The position numbers and the translations under genes were made by a program. Shown here one piece after another: positions 60,137 to 64,000 of a DNA stretch of 64,000 bases. Below the pieces are notes generated by a model. That model searched no databases, was not told the origin of the DNA, and saw only the letters and a program-made list of their open reading frames with translations. This DNA comes from an uncultured Oscillospiraceae bacterium (GTDB lineage Bacteria > Bacillota > Clostridia > Oscillospirales > Oscillospiraceae), in contig CAKTJX010000002.1 in assembly GCA_934569045.1 (NCBI GenBank), forward strand, positions 1 through 64,000. Reading direction: 5' to 3'. Position 1 is the first letter of the stretch. The number at the start of each line of letters is the position of its first letter.

Positions 60137-61480
60137 TTACGTTCTTTGGACTCTTTTTTTCTCCCACTGCCACAGGACCAGAAAACCCACTCCCGCGGCG
60201 ATCCAGGAGGCAATGTAAATGTCAATGATGCATTCCATGGTATGCTGCCTGGGAAGCAGCAGCAGGATGCCCAGCACCCGCAGCAGGCAGATGGATAAAA
60301 GGGTCAGGATCATGGGTCTTACCGTATCCCCTGTTCCGCAGCAGGCCCCGGAGAAGCTTTCGGTCAAGGCGTAAAAGAAGAAAAACGGAGCCATGCGCTC
60401 CATGAAAGCCACCGCCAGAGGCACCACCGCCGGAGCGTCCGTTACGGGAACGAACAGGCCGCCCAGGGGGGCCGTCAGGAAATACAGGCCCAGACTCACC
60501 GCGGCCACTGCTGCCACGGACATGGCCGCGCCGATGCGGTTGCCTTCGCAGACCCGATCCCAGCGTCCCGCGCCCATATTCTGGGCGGTGTAGGTGGTCA
60601 GCGCCGGGCCCATGGCATCCGCCAGGAGCCAGATGAGCATATCCAGCTTGTCACAGATGCCCCAAGCCGCAATGGTATCCGTGCCCATGGTGTTCACCGC
60701 TGCCTGAACAATGGAATTGGCCACCGGGAACAGTACCGATTGCAGCGCCAGCGGAATGCCCAGGCGTATCATGGCCCACAGGTGCTCCAGCCACCGCCGG
60801 GGCCGCCGGAGGCCCTGCCGGTTCGGAAGTATTTTCCAAACCATCCACACAGCCACAGCCGCGCTGACCGTCTGGGCAAACACTGTTGCCACGGCCGCGC
60901 CTTCGGTTCCCATCCCCAGCGTTCCCACCAGCAGAAGGTCTCCCACAATATTGATCAGCGAACTGACCAGCAGAATATACAGAGGGCTTTTGGAGTTTCC
61001 GAAGGCCCGCAGGACGCCGGAAGCCATGTTGTATAAAATCATGGCCCAGATGCCCCCGAAATAAATGCTCGTATAGCCCCGGGTCCGGTCAAAAATTTCT
61101 TCCGGCACCTGCATGAGCTGCAGCAGCACAGGGGTCAGCAGCACACCGCCGACGGCGCACAGAATTCCAAGCAGCGCCGCCAGGGCGCCGGCGGAGAGCA
61201 TACAGGAGCGCAAGCCGTCCCGGTTCTCCGCCCCAAAGTGCCGGGAAATCAGGATCGTGGCCCCGGCAGCAAGGCCGTTCATGAAATTGATGGGAAACCG
61301 GAAGAGGGTATGGACGGAATCAATGGCCGCCAGCGCGCTTTTGCCCGCAATGCGCCCAACGATCACCGCATCCGCCGTCACATACAGCTGCTGCACCAGA
61401 GAACTTAGCATCAGCGGCACCACAAAGGCCAGCAGCGCCGGACCGATGGGGCCGGAAATGAGACTTTCGTTTTTCTTCAC
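60137..61480 (-). CDS. MATE family efflux transporter
   Basis: 447-aa protein with 12 transmembrane helices in two halves. GPIGPALLAFVVPLMLSSLVQQLYVTADAVIVGRIAGKSALAAI at the N-terminus is the NorM/DinF-type start, and NFMNGLAAGATILISRHFGAENRDG the following conserved block. It exports cationic compounds with Na+ or H+. The start is GTG at 61480 after TAGGATGCC; it lies 6 bp after the ABC ATPase gene, in the same direction, so it may be co-transcribed with the peptide transporter. Confidence 0.92.
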   Translation of the reverse strand: MKKNESLISGPIGPALLAFVVPLMLSSLVQQLYVTADAVIVGRIAGKSALAAIDSVHTLFRFPINFMNGLAAGATILISRHFGAENRDGLRSCMLSAGALAALLGILCAVGGVLLTPVLLQLMQVPEEIFDRTRGYTSIYFGGIWAMILYNMASGVLRAFGNSKSPLYILLVSSLINIVGDLLLVGTLGMGTEGAAVATVFAQTVSAAVAVWMVWKILPNRQGLRRPRRWLEHLWAMIRLGIPLALQSVLFPVANSIVQAAVNTMGTDTIAAWGICDKLDMLIWLLADAMGPALTTYTAQNMGAGRWDRVCEGNRIGAAMSVAAVAAVSLGLYFLTAPLGGLFVPVTDAPAVVPLAVAFMERMAPFFFFYALTESFSGACCGTGDTVRPMILTLLSICLLRVLGILLLLPRQHTMECIIDIYIASWIAAGVGFLVLWQWEKKRVQRT

Positions 61481-61486
61481 GGCATC

Positions 61487-62452
61487 CTACCCTTCTTTGG
61501 AAAACAGATGACAGGCCACTCCGTGGTCTTTGGATAGCCAGCGCATCTCCGGTTTTTCCCGGGCGCAGCGTTCAAAGCACCGGTCGCAGCGGTCCCGGAA
61601 GGGGCAGCCCGCCGGAACATCCAGGGGGCTGGGAGGCTCCGAATCCATGACGGTAATGGGCTTCCCCGGGTCTGTATCCAGGTCCAGCACCGCGTCGATC
61701 AGCGCCCGGGTATAGGGATGCCGGGCCTGCTCCCGCAAATGCTCCCCGGGCAGCACCTCTACAAGGCTCCCCAGATACATGACCCCCACCTGATGGGCCA
61801 CGCTCTGCACCAGAGCAATGTCATGGCAGATAAAGCCCATGGTGAGCCCCTGCTCCCGCTGAAGCCGGACGATGAGCTCCATGATGTTTTTCTGTACGGA
61901 CACGTCCAATGCCGCCGTTGCTTCATCCAGAATCAGGATTTCGGGCCGGAGGGCCATCGCTCGGGCAATGGCGACCCGCTGACGCTGGCCGCCGCTCATG
62001 CTGTGGGGATACCGGTCCCCAAAATCTCCCGGCAGCTCCACCGTTTCCAGAAGGCCGCGGCATACCGCATCCTTTTCCTTTGGGGAGATCAGGCCAAAAT
62101 TCAGCAGGGGCTCACAGACAATGTCCCGGACCTTCATTTTGGGATTGAAGGAGGCACCGGGGTTTTGAAAAACCATCTGAATATGCCGCCGGGTCTGCCG
62201 CAGCTGCTCTCCCCGAAGGGCTGTAATATCCTGGCCCCGATAGAGGATCTGCCCGCTGTCCGGCCGGTCCAGGGCCACCAGGAATCGCATCAATGTGCTT
62301 TTGCCGCAGCCGGACTCCCCTACCAGGCCCAGGGTTTTCCCCTTCACCAGCTTCACGGACACATCATCATTGGCCCGCAGCCATCGGCCGTCAGAAGCGG
62401 GATAGTTTTTGCAAACATGCAGGGCCTCCAAAATCACTTCCGGTTCAGACAT
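61487..62452 (-). CDS. Peptide ABC transporter ATP-binding protein (DppF/OppF type)
   Basis: 321-aa ATPase. Walker A GESGCGKSTLMRFL, signature [17 protein letters not shown], Walker B ILILDEATAALD, and the C-terminal oligopeptide-transporter domain with the cysteine motif CPFRDRCDRCFERC typical of OppF/DppF (often an iron-sulphur site). The ATG at 62452 follows GGGAGG; overlaps dppD by 8 bp. Confidence 0.93.
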   Translation of the reverse strand: MSEPEVILEALHVCKNYPASDGRWLRANDDVSVKLVKGKTLGLVGESGCGKSTLMRFLVALDRPDSGQILYRGQDITALRGEQLRQTRRHIQMVFQNPGASFNPKMKVRDIVCEPLLNFGLISPKEKDAVCRGLLETVELPGDFGDRYPHSMSGGQRQRVAIARAMALRPEILILDEATAALDVSVQKNIMELIVRLQREQGLTMGFICHDIALVQSVAHQVGVMYLGSLVEVLPGEHLREQARHPYTRALIDAVLDLDTDPGKPITVMDSEPPSPLDVPAGCPFRDRCDRCFERCAREKPEMRWLSKDHGVACHLFSKEG

Positions 62453-63227
62453 AACGCGCACCTCCCATGGTGGGAACGGATTCCAGCAGACTTCTTGTGT
62501 AGGCATTGGAAGAAGCGCGGAGAATGGCATTTCTGTCTCCCGCCTCCTCGATTTTCCCCTGACGCATCACCAGAATCCGGTCCGACAAATAGGCGGCAAC
62601 CCCCAGATTATGGGTGACCAGCAGAATGGCCGTTCCATAGTCCCGGCGGAGCCTGGCCATTTCCCCCACGATCTGGGCCTGGGTCGTCACATCCAGGGCA
62701 GAGGTGGGCTCATCCGCCAGCAGCAGCTTGGGCTCATAGCTCATGCCCATGGCAATGCCCACCCGCTGCTGCATGCCGCCGGAGAGCTGGAAGGGGTAGG
62801 AGCGCATGATGTTCTCAGGGCTTGGCAGCCGCATTCTGGCAAGCATCCGGGTTCCTTTTTCCCAGGCCTCTTTTTTTGTCAGCTTCTCGTGGGTCTGCAG
62901 ATACTCCGCAAAAACGGAGCCGATTTTCCGGGTAGGGTTCAGCATGGCCCCGCTGTCCTGAAAAATCATGGAGATCTCCCGGCCCCGGATGGCCCGCCAC
63001 TGATCCTTTGTCAGATTCAGAAGATCCTTTCCGTCAAATCGGATGGCTCCTTCGGTAACGGCGCCGCCTCCCGGCAGCAACCCCAGGATGGCGCGGATCA
63101 CGCTGGTCTTCCCGCTGCCGCTCTCGCCCACCAGGCTGACGATCTGGCCGGGCTCCATATGCAAAGAAAAATCCTCCACAGCCCGGGTTTCCCCATAGCC
63201 GATGGTAACATGGTCCAGTTCCAGCAT
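62445..63227 (-). CDS. Peptide/nickel ABC transporter ATP-binding protein (DppD/OppD type)
   Basis: 260-aa ATPase. GESGSGKTSVIRAILGLL (Walker A), IFQDSGAMLNPTRKIG, LSGGMQQRVGIAMGM and [16 protein letters not shown] are present. It is shorter than usual: the C-terminal oligopeptide domain with cysteines is largely missing, leaving SSNAYTRSLLESVPTMGG. ATG at 63227 behind AAGGAGG, 3 bp after the permease gene. Confidence 0.93.
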   Translation of the reverse strand: MLELDHVTIGYGETRAVEDFSLHMEPGQIVSLVGESGSGKTSVIRAILGLLPGGGAVTEGAIRFDGKDLLNLTKDQWRAIRGREISMIFQDSGAMLNPTRKIGSVFAEYLQTHEKLTKKEAWEKGTRMLARMRLPSPENIMRSYPFQLSGGMQQRVGIAMGMSYEPKLLLADEPTSALDVTTQAQIVGEMARLRRDYGTAILLVTHNLGVAAYLSDRILVMRQGKIEEAGDRNAILRASSNAYTRSLLESVPTMGGARYV

Positions 63228-63230
63228 TGT

Positions 63231-64000
63231 TTACGCCTCCTTGGGGTCAAGAATATCCCGGACGGAATCTCCCAGCATGTTAAAAACCACCACCACCAGG
63301 AAAATGGCCAGCCCCGGGAAAATCATCATCCAGGGCGCGGACTGCATGCAGGCACGGCCTTCATTGAGCATATAGCCCCATTCCGGTGCGGGGGGCTTGG
63401 TGCCGAAGCCCAGAAAGGACAGGGCAGCCAGCTCCAGCATCATGCCGCCTAAGTCCGTGGTGGCCGTAATGATCAGCGTGGGCAGGGCGTTTGGGAGCAT
63501 GTAGGAAAACAGCATGTGCCCTGTTTTGGAGCCCGTCACAATGGCTGCCGACACATAATCCCGGTCCCGGATTTTCAGAACCAGGCTTCTGGAAAGTCTT
63601 GCGTACTTGGTCCAGTTGACCAGCACAATGGCGATGATGGCATTCCGGCTGCCGGCGCCCATAATACCGGCAACGGCCAGGGCCAGCACCAGGCCGGGGA
63701 AGGCCAGCATCATATCGGCGATACGCATAATGACCGCATCCACCCAGCCCCCAAAATACCCCGCCGTCACACCTGCCGCGGTGCCCACCAGGAAAATCAG
63801 CGCCACCACGCCGAAGGTCGCACTGAGGGATGCCCTTGCGCCGTAAATGACCCGGGTAAAGATGTCCCGGCCCATTTTGTCGGTGCCGAAAATATGGGCC
63901 CGGCTGGGGGCCTCCAGAGCCTCCGTCAGGGAGCCCTTCAGCGGATCTGCGCCGCCGGTCACCACCGGGGCAAAGACCGCCCCCAGGATGATCAGCACCG
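63231..64000 (-). CDS. Peptide ABC transporter permease (DppC type), cut by window edge
   Basis: At least 256 codons of a DppC/OppC permease. Visible features are the extracytoplasmic HIFGTDKMGRDIFTRVIYGARASL and the EAA loop SAAIVTGSKTGHMLFSYMLPNALPTLII. The frame is open to the window end; the leading LIILGAVFAPVV lies in the first transmembrane helix, so the true start is beyond 64000. The DppB permease and binding protein are expected further out. Confidence 0.92.
   Translation of the reverse strand, partial: VLIILGAVFAPVVTGGADPLKGSLTEALEAPSRAHIFGTDKMGRDIFTRVIYGARASLSATFGVVALIFLVGTAAGVTAGYFGGWVDAVIMRIADMMLAFPGLVLALAVAGIMGAGSRNAIIAIVLVNWTKYARLSRSLVLKIRDRDYVSAAIVTGSKTGHMLFSYMLPNALPTLIITATTDLGGMMLELAALSFLGFGTKPPAPEWGYMLNEGRACMQSAPWMMIFPGLAIFLVVVVFNMLGDSVRDILDPKEA

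Noticed and set aside
1..64000. tRNA or rRNA genes
   Set aside because: I looked in the intergenic gaps for CCA-ended cloverleaf or conserved GGTTCGA-type arms and rRNA motifs and saw none; a tRNA scan would settle it.
1..64000. Insertion sequences or prophage
   Set aside because: No transposase, integrase or phage structural gene is recognisable; the short palindromic elements have no coding capacity.

Overview
This 64 kb window looks like a GC-rich chromosomal segment of a gut-type Clostridia, most probably Oscillospiraceae. The evidence is the Firmicutes gene order (yqeG-pepP-efp, smc-ftsY, nadD-yqeK-rsfS-leuS, plsX-rnc, ktrB/ktrA-trmH-dprA-topA-trmFO), a leucine T-box leader, an S-box type SAM riboswitch, TTG/GTG starts behind strong Shine-Dalgarno sequences, and 17-bp-spaced sigma-A promoters. 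The family assignment is inference. No rRNA, tRNA, CRISPR array, transposase or phage gene was seen.

Layout. 1-13 kb (minus strand): efp (cut by the window edge), pepP, yqeG, rpsU, leuS, rsfS, a fused nadD-yqeK, yhbY, rdgB, ftsY and smc, with one divergent unknown gene at 1.9 kb. 13.3 kb: a sugar-kinase-like gene on the plus strand. 14.6-25.8 kb: one tightly coupled plus-strand Wzx/Wzy-type surface polysaccharide operon (initiating sugar transferase, epimerase, five GT4 and one GT2 glycosyltransferases, polymerase-like protein, flippase). 26-29.3 kb: a TetR regulator and a large secreted repeat protein. 29.5-39.6 kb (minus): ASCH protein, rnc, plsX, then trmFO, topA, dprA, trmH, ktrA, ktrB. 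39.7-45.6 kb: pcp, an LRR lipoprotein, a DUF362 protein, a second polyprenyl glycosylphosphotransferase and a VanZ-like protein. 45.6-50.5 kb (minus): T-box controlled leuACDB. 50.7-53.3 kb: a polar amino-acid ABC transporter plus a TrpR/YerC-like regulator. 53.6-55.2 kb: an aldo/keto reductase with ferredoxin-like tail and an XRE regulator. 55.3-64 kb (minus): sbcC-sbcD, a SAM-riboswitch-controlled 79-aa unknown gene, a probably truncated membrane protein gene, a MATE exporter and a dpp-type peptide transporter cut by the window edge.

The most interesting material is non-coding. (1) Between the convergent genes ending at 43106 and 43414 lies a near-symmetrical array of about a dozen short hairpins separated by GAAATC-like linkers, centred on a large terminator hairpin. 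(2) A modular family of MITE-like elements (six copies) sits at gene 3' ends and in several cases supplies or abuts the stop codon. (3) A second short palindromic family (GAACGTATACCC ends) occurs three times. (4) A SAM riboswitch controls an unrecognised 79-aa protein. (5) A perfect 16-bp inverted repeat carries the -35 boxes of the divergent ktrB and pcp promoters. (6) A 10-bp-period repeat lies just upstream of the aldo/keto reductase promoter.

All calls come from reading the sequence by eye and from remembered family motifs. No database search, alignment or folding program was run.
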